Made by a program: the position numbers and the translations under genes
Part shown: piece after piece, positions 44,742 through 53,182 of the stretch
How positions within the stretch are numbered: position 1 is the first letter of the stretch
How the letters are laid out: every line of letters starts with the position of its first letter
From: Metabacillus halosaccharovorans
Lineage (GTDB): Bacteria; Bacillota; Bacilli; Bacillales; Bacillaceae
Direction of reading: 5' to 3'
DNA: 64,000 nt
Assembly (NCBI RefSeq): GCF_002019635.1
Contig: NZ_KV917371.1
Span: 496,001-560,000, forward strand
The notes under the pieces: model-generated
What the model was told of the DNA's origin: nothing
Database searches by the model: none
Seen by the model: only the letters and a program-made list of their open reading frames with translations

Positions 44742-45353
44742 CTAAATTCCCTTCATTTTTGCGGCTGCGAGTGCTGGTTTTTCTGCTCCTGTGATGGAGC
44801 TGCCGGCAATAATAATATCCGGTTGATGTGCAGCAATCTCACGTATGTTTTCTAAGTTAATTCCACCCGCCACTGCAACTTCAAAATTGAAGTCCTCAAC
44901 AAGGGAAAATAATGTTGTATCAAACGTTCCTTCAGTTTGCTTGTCCTTTCCAACATGCAGACTGACAAGCTTTACATCGAGTTCTTTGAGCTCTGCAATT
45001 CGATCTCTAGAATGAATCTCTAATAAATCAATCATGACTTGCTTTCCCATTTCTTTTGCGACCTGTAATGTATCTTTAATCGTCAAATCAGATGAGAAGG
45101 CCATAACGGTCGTAATGTCAGCTCCTGCTTCAAATGCTTGGCGTGCTTCGTGTTTTCCAGCATCACATGTCTTCATATCAGCAAGGATTAGCTTGTCAGG
45201 GAAAAGTGAACGCATTTCCCTGATAATTGACATCCCGTACTCTTTAATTACCCCTGTTCCTATCTCAATGATATCAATGCTTTTTTCTGTTTCCTTCGCG
45301 ATGCGGATACAATCCTCTTTGGTTAGGCGATCTAATGCTAACTGTAAGTTCAT
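44742..45353 (-). CDS. 3-hexulose-6-phosphate synthase / KGPDC-family enzyme
   Basis: The 203-residue TIM-barrel enzyme of the orotidine decarboxylase suprafamily has the opening LQLALDRL, then EIGTGVIKEYG, the metal/phosphate motif ADMKTCDAGKHEA (DxKxxD), LHVGKDKQTEG and a phosphate-binding VAGGI...AGSSITGA. The HVGxDxQ form is closer to HxlA, which joins ribulose-5-phosphate and formaldehyde, than to keto-gulonate-6-phosphate decarboxylases (HRxRDAQ). A decarboxylase role is not excluded. GAGGTG precedes the ATG. It is the last gene of the operon; its usual partner, the hexuloisomerase, is the second gene. Confidence 0.75.
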   Translation of the reverse strand: MNLQLALDRLTKEDCIRIAKETEKSIDIIEIGTGVIKEYGMSIIREMRSLFPDKLILADMKTCDAGKHEARQAFEAGADITTVMAFSSDLTIKDTLQVAKEMGKQVMIDLLEIHSRDRIAELKELDVKLVSLHVGKDKQTEGTFDTTLFSLVEDFNFEVAVAGGINLENIREIAAHQPDIIIAGSSITGAEKPALAAAKMKGI

Positions 45354-45422
45354 TTTAACACCTCATTTTATCTTCGTCCCAGGTCCGTCACCCAATTTTC
45401 AAATGAGCTGTTACCTAGTTCT

Positions 45423-46373
45423 TTATCGTTCAATCCGTTCTACTTCCCCAAGTCTTGCCTGAACATCTACCAAATATGGCAATCCCTCATTATCACCTTT
45501 GACACTGACAACCATCGAACCAATTGTGTTGGCAAAGTGAAGTGTTTTCTCAAGGGACCACTCATGTAAAATCCCATAAATGATGCCAGCATTAAAGCCA
45601 TCTCCCGCACCAACCGTGTCGACCACCTTAGAAGCCTTCACAGGAGCTGACGTTACTATCTCACCATTAAAATAACCGACAGAACCTTTTTCTCCTTGTT
45701 TAATGGCAATAAAAGAAATCCCTAAGTCTTTCACTTTTTCGATAATAGTCGCCGGATTCTTCTCTCCGATAATAATCTCCATTTCTTCGTCACCGACAAG
45801 TAAAATATCAACATGTGGCAAAATCTCTGACAATACTTTCCGTGCTTCTTCCTTACTCCACATGCGAAGTCGGATATTTGGATCGAAGGAGATTTTTAAA
45901 CCATTTCTTTTTGCAAGTTCAATAGCCTTGTAGATGACTTCTATGTTCCTCTCGCCAATTGCAGGATAGATGCCTGTAATGTGTAGTATTTTTGTTTGTT
46001 GGAAATAAGCCTCATCTAAATCATCGGCCGTCATCGTGAGAGTCGGAGATTTATCCCGGTAATAAAATGTCCGGACATTTCCATCTTCCATAATCTCTTT
46101 AAAATTCAAGGAAGTTGGATACCCATCAACAAACTCTACTTGGGAAACATCGATCCCTTCCCCGCGGGTAAAGTTATGAATGTAGCTTCCAAACTCATCG
46201 TTTCCTAACCTGCTAATATACCCTGCTTTTAACCCAAGGCGCGCGCAGCCAATCGCAAAATTCAACTCCGCCCCGCCAATCTTTTTCTCAAATCCATTAA
46301 CAAACTTCATCGGTCCCGTTGCAGTTGGGTTAAGAACGACCATTGCTTCCCCAACCGTGATGATATCCTTCAT
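45423..46373 (-). CDS. kdgK: PfkB-family sugar kinase, 2-keto-3-deoxygluconate kinase type
   Basis: The 316-residue cytosolic kinase opens DIITVGEAMVVLNP and has the ribokinase glycine pair in KKIGGAELNFAIGCARLG, the KDG-kinase-like FYYRDKSPTLTMTADDLD, FDPNIRLRMWS, and the catalytic DTVGAGDGFNAGI with its base Asp. The YRDKS and RLRMWS stretches are typical of KdgK enzymes that phosphorylate 2-keto-3-deoxygluconate. The ATG is set by GGAGG; the frame extends six codons upstream without support. It lies beside a KDPG-aldolase-family gene in the operon, which fits KDG catabolism. Confidence 0.8.
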   Translation of the reverse strand: MKDIITVGEAMVVLNPTATGPMKFVNGFEKKIGGAELNFAIGCARLGLKAGYISRLGNDEFGSYIHNFTRGEGIDVSQVEFVDGYPTSLNFKEIMEDGNVRTFYYRDKSPTLTMTADDLDEAYFQQTKILHITGIYPAIGERNIEVIYKAIELAKRNGLKISFDPNIRLRMWSKEEARKVLSEILPHVDILLVGDEEMEIIIGEKNPATIIEKVKDLGISFIAIKQGEKGSVGYFNGEIVTSAPVKASKVVDTVGAGDGFNAGIIYGILHEWSLEKTLHFANTIGSMVVSVKGDNEGLPYLVDVQARLGEVERIER

Positions 46374-46458
46374 TCTAACTCCTCCAAACACTTTTCCGAT
46401 TATCTAAGAAATGAAAGCAGCTCCCTTTCGCTCGATTGGGGCAAAAGGAAACGACCTA

Positions 46459-47130
46459 TTAAGTTCTTGAATACAGTTCTATTTCTCCATTTCGGGCAAC
46501 AATCACTTTATCTGCCATTCCAGCAAATATCCCTGTATCTATTACTCCAACCATCTGAATCAACTTTTCATGTAAGGTTCCGGCATCATCGATTGGCCCA
46601 AAGGAGCAATCGATGATATAATTTCCGTTATCCGAGACAAAGATTTGATCGTCTTTCCTTCTTAAAGTTGGAATCCCTCCAAGCTTTTTAATATTCTCTA
46701 CAGTCACTTCAAACCCAAATGGAAGAACTTCTATTGGCAGTGGGAATGTTCCTAGCTGTGAGACCATTTTCGTTGCATCGGCAATGATGATCAATTCATC
46801 GGCACAAGCATCGACTACTTTTTCTCTAACTAGTGAACCCCCGCCTCCCTTTATTAGGTTTAAAGAGCTATCAATTTCATCAGCTCCATCAATCGCCAAA
46901 TCAATATGTGTAGTTGCCGAAAAATCGATTAGCGGAATGCCAAGTTCTTTCGCCAACTTTTCGGTTTTTTTAGAGGAAGGAATTCCTTGAATTTGAAGCC
47001 CTTCTTTAACCCGTACACTCAGCTTACGAAGAAACCAATTGACCGTAGAGCCTGACCCCAAACCAAGCGTCATTCCATTTTTCACGTATTTTACGGCTTC
47101 TTCTGCCGCAATGACTTTATCAACCTTCAT
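46459..47130 (-). CDS. rpiA: Ribose-5-phosphate isomerase A
   Basis: The 223-residue enzyme interconverts ribose-5-phosphate and ribulose-5-phosphate. Signatures are GLGSGSTVNWFLRKL, IDGADEIDSSLNLIKGGGGSLVREKVV with catalytic Asp, Lys and Glu residues, and GIFAGMADKVIV at the end. The ATG is set by GAGGTG 9 bases upstream; an in-frame GTG lies within that box. An rpiA inside a sugar-acid operon is unusual and suggests that the pathway makes or uses ribulose-5-phosphate, in line with the hexulose-phosphate synthase gene downstream. Confidence 0.9.
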   Translation of the reverse strand: MKVDKVIAAEEAVKYVKNGMTLGLGSGSTVNWFLRKLSVRVKEGLQIQGIPSSKKTEKLAKELGIPLIDFSATTHIDLAIDGADEIDSSLNLIKGGGGSLVREKVVDACADELIIIADATKMVSQLGTFPLPIEVLPFGFEVTVENIKKLGGIPTLRRKDDQIFVSDNGNYIIDCSFGPIDDAGTLHEKLIQMVGVIDTGIFAGMADKVIVARNGEIELYSRT

Positions 47131-47147
47131 AAAAAAATACACCTCTT

Positions 47148-48434
47148 TTAAAATAATCCTGGATTAATAGCTTTTGGAATGAAAAATGCAATATCCGGGA
47201 AAAATGCGATAAATAACAAGACGATAATGATAATGACAATATACGGAATGACTGCCACAAAGGACTTTTCAATTGACATGTCACCAATTTTTGCTGCAAG
47301 TAAAAGACAGAGACCATATGGCGGTGTAATCAAACCAACAGCTAGAGTAATAACAACAATTAACCCTAAGTGGACCGGATCAATTCCAAATTCCAAGGCT
47401 GTTGGCAAAATCACAGGGACGAATAATATCATAGCTGGTATCGCATCCATAAATGTTCCAATAAACAGGAAGAACGCAATAATAATAACGATAAACAACC
47501 ATTCTGCACCAACATTATTTGTAAAGAACTCCTGAGCCATTGTTCCTAATTGGTAATAACTCATTAATTCCCCAAGTGCACTTGCGCAAGCCAAGGCGAA
47601 TAGTGACAGAGAACTTAATGACAACGTATCCATTAAAATTTTCGGCAAATCTTTGACTTTTAACGTTTTATAATAAAACATACAAACAATTAAGGTGTAC
47701 AGTGATGCAACAGCTGCAGCTTCTGTAGCAGTAAAGAATCCTGTAATGATTCCTCCAATAATAATAATTGGAGTGAGTAACGCAGGTATTGCTTCAATGA
47801 ACAACTTTGCAAAATCTTTCACTTCTACACGTTCAGAACGCGGGAATTTTTTCTTCACTGCAAGAATATAAACAAAAACCATCATGCCAACCCCAATTAA
47901 GATTCCCGGTATAATTCCGCCAAGGAATAATGCACCAATGGAGGCATTTGTTAAACCCGCAAAGATAATCATTGGAATACTAGGAGGGATGACAACACCT
48001 ACTGTGGAAGATGCAGCAGTAACCCCAACAGCCATTTCTTTGTCATAGCCCTTTTTGAGCATGCTCGGAATAAGAATCTTACCAACACCGGCTGTATCTG
48101 CTTGAGAAGCGCCGGATACACCTGCAAACATCATCGATACAAGAATATTCGCATGGGCCAATCCCCCACGAATCGGTCCAACAAGTGCGAGTGCCAAGTT
48201 AATTAGTTTTTCAGAAATTTTTCCAGCGTTCATTAAGTTTGCCGCAAGAATAAATAATGGTACCGCTAACAAAACGAATGAATCGAGACCATTGACCATT
48301 TTCATTGGTACAGTGGCTTCAGGAGTATAAGGGATTCCAAATATACCAAGTAATGCGACGATTCCGATGACAAAGGCAATTGGTACACCGATTAACATTA
48401 AGACAATAAATAATCCAAGAAGTAAAAATCCCAT
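47148..48434 (-). CDS. dctM: TRAP transporter large permease, DctM/SiaM type
   Basis: The 428-residue protein has about 12 hydrophobic segments; the TRAP-M signatures are VPLFILAANLMNAGKISEKLINLALALVG, ASQADTAGVGKILIPSMLKKGYD, STVGVVIPPSIPMIIFAGLT and a late LAVGLITPPYGLCLLLAAKI. It is the ion-coupled translocation subunit. The ATG overlaps the dctQ stop by one base; a longer frame back to 48536 lies within dctQ and is not used. With DctP and DctQ it imports a carboxylate, probably a sugar acid given the neighbouring kinase and aldolase. Confidence 0.9.
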   Translation of the reverse strand: MGFLLLGLFIVLMLIGVPIAFVIGIVALLGIFGIPYTPEATVPMKMVNGLDSFVLLAVPLFILAANLMNAGKISEKLINLALALVGPIRGGLAHANILVSMMFAGVSGASQADTAGVGKILIPSMLKKGYDKEMAVGVTAASSTVGVVIPPSIPMIIFAGLTNASIGALFLGGIIPGILIGVGMMVFVYILAVKKKFPRSERVEVKDFAKLFIEAIPALLTPIIIIGGIITGFFTATEAAAVASLYTLIVCMFYYKTLKVKDLPKILMDTLSLSSLSLFALACASALGELMSYYQLGTMAQEFFTNNVGAEWLFIVIIIAFFLFIGTFMDAIPAMILFVPVILPTALEFGIDPVHLGLIVVITLAVGLITPPYGLCLLLAAKIGDMSIEKSFVAVIPYIVIIIIVLLFIAFFPDIAFFIPKAINPGLF

Positions 48435-48919
48435 TATCCTCTTACCTCCTTCGCTTTTTGTGATTGGATATGATGAATCAAATGAGAGACAGAGTAAATG
48501 ATCATGGTCCCAGCCATAATCGGAATGGCAATCCAAATGTATCCCATTTTCATGTCAGGAAGTGTTGCCCATGTGTAATTCCAAAACTCTTTTACGACGA
48601 TCAATCCAAGGAAGAAAATACAAACATTAAATGCAATTAAAACAAGGTCATTAAAAACATTGAGGGATACTTTCTTTTTTCCCGTTAATTTTCTGATGAT
48701 AAAGTCAAAGTTAAAATGTTCACGACGATTTACCATCACTGCTGCTCCCATGAAAATTGCCCAAATAAAGGAATAGTTTGCAACCTCTTCGGTCCAGAGT
48801 ATCGATATTCCTAAATATCTTGTAATGATTTGCAGTAAAATCACTAAAAAGAACACTGTTAAGAATAAAATACCGATCGTAATTTGTAGTTTTTCAAGTG
48901 CCTGCACAAAACGCTTCAT
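48434..48919 (-). CDS. dctQ: TRAP transporter small permease, DctQ type
   Basis: The 161-residue protein has four transmembrane helices with the DctQ pattern RYLGISILWTEEVANYSFIWAIFMGAAVMVNRREHFNFDFI in the first half and helix FWNYTWATLPDMKMGYIWIAIPIMAGTMIIYSVSHLI in the second. AAGGGGG precedes the ATG. It is the small membrane subunit between DctP and DctM in the operon. Confidence 0.88.
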   Translation of the reverse strand: MKRFVQALEKLQITIGILFLTVFFLVILLQIITRYLGISILWTEEVANYSFIWAIFMGAAVMVNRREHFNFDFIIRKLTGKKKVSLNVFNDLVLIAFNVCIFFLGLIVVKEFWNYTWATLPDMKMGYIWIAIPIMAGTMIIYSVSHLIHHIQSQKAKEVRG

Positions 48920-48936
48920 CTCTATACCCCCTTAGA

Positions 48937-49959
48937 TTATTCCAAATCAATAATCTTCTGTAGTAAATCTTCTACTTCGATTTCTTTAGCCAAATCTTCT
49001 AAAATAGGTCTAGCGATATCAATAAATGGTTGTGTATCAATATCATTTACAATCGCTCCTTCAGCAACGGCCTTTTCCTTATATTCTATATCTTGAGAAT
49101 TAGTAGCCTCACGCTCTGCTTTCACTGAAGCTTCCGCTGCATTTAGTAAAATCTCTTGATGTTCTTCAGAATATTGATCAAATTTTTCCCCATTGATTAA
49201 TAAAAAGCGTGTGGTGTAGTCATGACCTGTTTCGGTAATGTACTTCCCGTTTGGTGTTGTGTGATGAGACTGTTGGACAAAAAATGGGTAAGCGTTTTCA
49301 GATGAATCAACAACGTCCTGTTGTAACCCTTGATAAAGCTCTCCCCATGAGATCCCTGATGGAATCGCTCCAGTTGCTTCCCAGAAGTCGGAGACAACAC
49401 CTGATGTTTGTGTCCTTAATGAAACACCTTTTAGGTCATCTACGGTGTTCAGCGGTTTCTTTCCATAATAATGTCGAACACCGGCAGACCAATAACCTAA
49501 TAGTTTAAAAGAGTTATTAGATTTCTCGTTAATGATTTCTGCCATCTCTTTTCCCACTTCCCCATCCACAGCGCTTAGCCAATGGTCATAGCTTGTAAAC
49601 AGATAGGGTGCAGAAAATAAATCTACTTCTCTAATTCCTGTTTGGGTCATAAATCCAGGGGAAACGAGTACCACATCTGCAGCACCTAATTGAAGTTTTT
49701 CAACAAGCTGAGATTCCTCTGTTCCAATTGTTCCTGCGTGTACTTCGACTTCAATACTTCCATTTGATTCGCGCTCCGCCACTTCTTTAAACTTCAACAT
49801 TCCTGTTTGATAAGGATTGTCTGGAGACGTTTGATTATGTGCAGCGATTATTTTAATTTTGCCATCTCCATTTGTTTCAACAGCTGTATTATTACACCCG
49901 GTTAATAGTCCAATGGTTACAATAACGAGTAATAGAAAAGTATATTTAGATTTCAGCAT
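48937..49959 (-). CDS. dctP: TRAP transporter substrate-binding lipoprotein, DctP/UxuA-type
   Basis: The 340-residue binding protein has a lipobox LLTGC (Cys near 22), then the DctP fold: IIAAHNQTSPDNPYQTGMLKFKEVAERESNGSIEVEVHAGTIGTEESQLVEKLQLGAADVVLVSPG, the conserved substrate-carboxylate Arg region VSLRTQTSGV near residue 165, and VDSSENAYPFF. It captures an organic acid outside the membrane. The Arg supports a carboxylated ligand; which sugar acid it binds cannot be told from sequence. AAGGGGGATG precedes the ATG. Confidence 0.88.
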   Translation of the reverse strand: MLKSKYTFLLLVIVTIGLLTGCNNTAVETNGDGKIKIIAAHNQTSPDNPYQTGMLKFKEVAERESNGSIEVEVHAGTIGTEESQLVEKLQLGAADVVLVSPGFMTQTGIREVDLFSAPYLFTSYDHWLSAVDGEVGKEMAEIINEKSNNSFKLLGYWSAGVRHYYGKKPLNTVDDLKGVSLRTQTSGVVSDFWEATGAIPSGISWGELYQGLQQDVVDSSENAYPFFVQQSHHTTPNGKYITETGHDYTTRFLLINGEKFDQYSEEHQEILLNAAEASVKAEREATNSQDIEYKEKAVAEGAIVNDIDTQPFIDIARPILEDLAKEIEVEDLLQKIIDLE

Positions 49960-49979
49960 GCTCCCATCCCCCTTATGCT

Positions 49980-50612
49980 TTAAAGTTCTGTCACCTTAGC
50001 AACATATTGTTTCGCGCGTTCCGTTAATTGCTTGTAATCATCTTCAGAGTTTAACGATGCAGCATTCACCAAATTACTCCCGATTCCAACTGCCTTGCAG
50101 CCTTTTGATAAATACTCATTCATATTGTCTAAGGTTATTCCGCCTGTTACCATTGCTTGAACATGTGGAAGCGGTCCTAAAATATTTTTCACATAATTTG
50201 GTCCAAATGCATCTGCCGGGAACACTTTTACCATTTGTGCACCGTGCTCATAAGCAGTTTGGATTTCCGTTGGCGTCAAAACTCCCGGAATGTTTAAAAC
50301 TCCATACCGATTGGTTAATGTCATTGTTTCGAGATTTAGTGTAGGCGATACAATGAAGGTCGCCCCTGCCATAATCACCTGACGAGCTGTTTCAGGGTCA
50401 AGCACTGTGCCTGCACCAATGTTTACTTGATCCCCTATATGTTTAACGGCAGTCTCTATGATTCTAGTGACATTTGGTGTTTCCGCTGTAATTTCAACAG
50501 AAGTGACTCCACCCTTTGCCAACGCTTCTAAAATCGGGACAATGTTTTCTTCGTTTGCTTTACGGATAACTGCAACAATTTTATTCTCTTTAATCTCATC
50601 TATTAAACTCAT
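49980..50612 (-). CDS. eda: KDPG/KHG-aldolase family protein
   Basis: The 210-residue TIM-barrel aldolase has the catalytic Glu in VEITAETPNV (Glu40), IGAGTVLDPE, IVSPTLN, PGVLTPTEI and the Schiff-base Lys129 in VKVFPAD, then TGGI and GIGSNLVN for phosphate. It should split KDPG to pyruvate and glyceraldehyde-3-phosphate. The Arg of the usual (L/V)E(V/I)TLRT motif is Glu44 here, so the substrate may differ from KDPG. AAAGGGG precedes the ATG. It lies between the hexuloisomerase and TRAP genes. Confidence 0.82.
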   Translation of the reverse strand: MSLIDEIKENKIVAVIRKANEENIVPILEALAKGGVTSVEITAETPNVTRIIETAVKHIGDQVNIGAGTVLDPETARQVIMAGATFIVSPTLNLETMTLTNRYGVLNIPGVLTPTEIQTAYEHGAQMVKVFPADAFGPNYVKNILGPLPHVQAMVTGGITLDNMNEYLSKGCKAVGIGSNLVNAASLNSEDDYKQLTERAKQYVAKVTEL

Positions 50613-50629
50613 TTTTTTAACCCCTTTCC

Positions 50630-51187
50630 CTATTCTAAATTTGCATGTTTTTGATTTAAGCTTGAATGACTTTTACCTTCCGGCTTTTGCAGTAAAAGAT
50701 AAACAATAATAGCATCTAAAAGTAAATGAGCGGATTGGTCAAACTGACTTCCAAGCGGCTGAATCGTATCAGGCTCTGAAGCAAGCCGCTTTTTTGTGGC
50801 AGCTGGAATTGTAATCGTGCAATCGCTAAGCTCCCCAATAACAGAATCTTTATTCGTTGTAACCAAGGCCACTTTTGCGTCAATTTTCTTTGCTTTTTTA
50901 GCATATTGGACTAGCGAACCTGTGCTTCCTGAACCAGAAATCGTCAACAATAAATCCCCTGTTTCAATACTTGGAGTAATCGTTTCACCGACAACATACA
51001 CAGGGTATTCACTATGCATCATTCGCATCGCAAATACTTTTCCGATTAATCCGGAACGTCCTGTACCTGCAATGAAAATACGCTTTGCGTTTTGCAGTTC
51101 ATTAGCCAATTTAGCGGCTTCATTTTCGTCAATTTGTGCTAATACTCCAGAAATTTCTCCAGCAATAGTTTCAATAATTTTTTTCAT
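50630..51187 (-). CDS. hxlB: 6-phospho-3-hexuloisomerase, HxlB type (SIS domain)
   Basis: The 185-residue SIS-domain isomerase has FIAGTGRSGLIGKVFAMRMMH with the sugar-phosphate loop, VGETITPSIETGDLLLTISGSGSTGSL, and the HxlB-specific C-terminus TIQPLGSQFDQSAHLLLDAIIVYLL ending in HANLE. It interconverts 3-hexulose-6-phosphate and fructose-6-phosphate in the ribulose monophosphate pathway. AAAGGTG precedes the ATG. It is the second gene of the operon, separated by seven genes' length from the synthase-like gene, whereas RuMP genes are normally adjacent. Confidence 0.82.
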   Translation of the reverse strand: MKKIIETIAGEISGVLAQIDENEAAKLANELQNAKRIFIAGTGRSGLIGKVFAMRMMHSEYPVYVVGETITPSIETGDLLLTISGSGSTGSLVQYAKKAKKIDAKVALVTTNKDSVIGELSDCTITIPAATKKRLASEPDTIQPLGSQFDQSAHLLLDAIIVYLLLQKPEGKSHSSLNQKHANLE

Positions 51188-51211
51188 CTTTAATCACCTT
51201 TCTAATAAAAA

Positions 51212-52216
51212 TTAACAAGATTCTCGTACAATTAATTTTGGCTCAAAACGGTAGATTTTCGCTTGATTGATTATATCTTTCGTTTGAATTCTTTCGAATA
51301 AGAGATTCGCTGCCTTTGCCCCCATTTCAAAAGACGGTTGGGCAATGGTCGTTAATGATGGACTGTAAATATCTGCAAAAGAGACTTCATCAATCCCAAT
51401 CACCCCGATTTCTTCAGGAATACGCATTTGATTTTTTTTTACATAAGTTAATAGCTCCATTAGAACGTGATCATTTGTTGCCAGAATGGCTTTAGGCGGA
51501 TCTTTTAAATGGATTAATTTTTCAATCAAACTTTGCATTTCTGAAGTCTTTCCACTAACGATATATTCCTCATTAAGCGGAATTTGATACTCCAGTAAAG
51601 CGTTCTTGTACCCCTTAAGTCGTTCCATACGTGGGGTGATCGCATGTTCGAAAGGTGGAGATAACAAGGCTATTTTTGAATATCCATTCTTCACCAATGT
51701 TTCAACCGCTATAAATGCAGCCTTTTCATTATCTAGTAATACTGTGTTTGTTTCGATCCCTTCAATTAAGCGATCGATAAAAACGATGGGATAGTTCTCT
51801 CTTACTAAATCTTGATATAATGCTATATTTCCCCCTGTTGGAAAAGCGATAATGCCATCTACTTGCTTTGCTCTTAACATTTCAATATATTTCTTCTCTT
51901 TTTCCGGTTGATTATCGGCATTACAGATAATCACGTGGAAATCCTTTTCATTGCAAACATCCTCAATTGCTCGGATCACCTGTGTAGAGAAGACATGCAA
52001 AATGTTTGCAACGATGACCCCAATCGTTGTGGTTGACTTTTGTTTTAAACTTCTTGCTAGAATGTTCGGTCTATAGCCAAGAACATTAATGGTTTCTTCA
52101 ATGCGCGCTTTCGTTTGCTCTCCCATATAGTCGTAGCGCTGGTTTAAATATTGGGATACAGTGCTTTTTGAAACACCTGCATGTTGGGCAACATCTGCAA
52201 TCGTAACCTTTTTCAT
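51212..52216 (-). CDS. LacI-family repressor of the sugar operon
   Basis: The 334-residue repressor has an N-terminal LacI HTH (TIADVAQHAGVSKSTVSQYLNQRY...TKARIEETINVLGYRPNILARSLKQ, including the hinge helix) and a periplasmic-binding-like effector domain (about 60-334; TIGVIVANILHVFSTQVIRAIEDVC, IGIDEVSFADIYSPSLTTI). It is the first gene of the nine-gene operon and diverges from a sugar isomerase gene. Three operators of the TAAAYCGRTTTA type lie between them, so it probably represses both units. The effector is unknown but is likely a pathway intermediate. Confidence 0.85.
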   Translation of the reverse strand: MKKVTIADVAQHAGVSKSTVSQYLNQRYDYMGEQTKARIEETINVLGYRPNILARSLKQKSTTTIGVIVANILHVFSTQVIRAIEDVCNEKDFHVIICNADNQPEKEKKYIEMLRAKQVDGIIAFPTGGNIALYQDLVRENYPIVFIDRLIEGIETNTVLLDNEKAAFIAVETLVKNGYSKIALLSPPFEHAITPRMERLKGYKNALLEYQIPLNEEYIVSGKTSEMQSLIEKLIHLKDPPKAILATNDHVLMELLTYVKKNQMRIPEEIGVIGIDEVSFADIYSPSLTTIAQPSFEMGAKAANLLFERIQTKDIINQAKIYRFEPKLIVRESC

Positions 52217-52261
52217 CTATTGGACTCCTAAGTAATATGATTATTTTTAGATAAGTTTGAG

Positions 52262-52287
52262 TAAATCGGTTTAGTAAATCGGTTTAG
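52262..52287. promoter_or_regulatory. Tandem LacI-type operators upstream of lacI
   Basis: TAAATCGGTTTAG occurs twice head to tail with no gap. Each is a near-perfect palindrome centred on CG (TAAATC/GGTTTA) and matches the perfect operator at 52424-52441. They lie about 46-71 bases before the lacI-type start. Confidence 0.75.
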
Positions 52288-52304
52288 TGAAATTATAAAA
52301 CAAT

Positions 52305-52319
52305 TGTAAGCGTTTTACA
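52305..52319. promoter_or_regulatory. cre-like site in the lacI-isomerase intergenic region
   Basis: TGTAAGCGTTTTACA keeps the TGTAAGCG half of the CcpA consensus and is palindromic overall, with one extra T in the right half. It would place the operon under carbon catabolite repression. Confidence 0.5.
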
Positions 52320-52423
52320 ACCCCTTTTTAAAAAATGAAATAGAAAAGCAAGGAACGGAATAATGAATATTTTTTACATATTGTGGGACGCTTTCCTTCA
52401 TGTTATAGTGTTGTAAATGCATC

Positions 52424-52441
52424 TACTAAACCGGTTTAGTA
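52424..52441. promoter_or_regulatory. Perfect LacI-type operator before the isomerase gene
   Basis: TACTAAACCGGTTTAGTA is an 18-bp perfect palindrome 25 bases upstream of the isomerase start, sharing its core with the tandem operators on the lacI side. Confidence 0.8.
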
Positions 52442-52465
52442 ATAGTTCATCTAGGAGGTTGAATG

Positions 52466-53182
52466 ATGACGAAGGTTATTTTACCTACACTCATTTTTAA
52501 TAAACCTATTTCTATAGAGAAACAGGTTACAAAAATTAAAGAATACGGTGCTGATGGAATAGAAGTACGACGGGAGTGTCTAACAGATGTCTCAACAGAA
52601 TTGGGGATATTAAAACGATCGATTGCAGCTTCTAACTTGGACCCAGTTATCTATTCGGTTCCAATAGAGTTATGGCTAGACTCTTATTCCCTGAATCCGA
52701 TTGCAGAGACATCCATTAAGGAGGCTGCGTTTCTAAATGCTACCCATATAAAGTTTTCCCTTGGAAAGTTTGATGCGAACAAGGCTGACACAGACACTTT
52801 TGACAAATGGCTGAAAACCAATCTGCCAAAAAATTTGAAAATGTTAATTGAAAACGACCAATCCACATATGGAGGAACGTTACTTCCAATCCTATCCTTT
52901 TTCCAATGGAAGAAAGAAATATCTGTCGGCATGACGTTTGATGCTGGCAATTGGACAGTCAATCAAGAGGATTGGCTTCATGCTTATCATTCATTAAACA
53001 CATGGATTGAATACCTCCACTTAAAATCAGTTACTAAGTTGAAAGAAGGATGGGTAAGCATACCTCCCTCTAATGAACACTTAAAGATCTCTTTTCCAGC
53101 CTTTACAGCCATTGAATTTCCATTAGCCAATCCTAATAGTGAAGCTCCACAATGGATGAACAAACTCAGAAAAAAACACTAA
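52466..53182 (+). CDS. Sugar phosphate isomerase/epimerase-like TIM-barrel protein
   Basis: The 238-residue cytosolic protein is of the xylose-isomerase-like/AP endonuclease 2 type. KIKEYGADGIEVRREC gives the first metal-type Glu, MLIENDQSTYGG the second, VGMTFDAGNWTV an Asp, and WIEYLHLKSV plus AIEFPLANP late barrel strands. It is shorter than typical members (about 260-280). ATG 52466 is chosen for the 7-base distance from GGAGG; ATG 52463 is adjacent. It shares the LacI-type control region with the operon opposite and probably prepares or epimerises its substrate. Confidence 0.72.
   Translation: MTKVILPTLIFNKPISIEKQVTKIKEYGADGIEVRRECLTDVSTELGILKRSIAASNLDPVIYSVPIELWLDSYSLNPIAETSIKEAAFLNATHIKFSLGKFDANKADTDTFDKWLKTNLPKNLKMLIENDQSTYGGTLLPILSFFQWKKEISVGMTFDAGNWTVNQEDWLHAYHSLNTWIEYLHLKSVTKLKEGWVSIPPSNEHLKISFPAFTAIEFPLANPNSEAPQWMNKLRKKH

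Noticed and set aside
44742-45353. Calling the HPS-family gene a keto-gulonate-6-phosphate decarboxylase (UlaD)
   Set aside because: The HVGKDKQ motif is nearer to hexulose-phosphate synthases and a true HxlB-type partner is in the operon; the alternative is kept only as a caveat.
47120-47317. A 65-codon frame overlapping the end of dctM
   Set aside because: It lies in another frame of the TRAP permease and has no independent signal.
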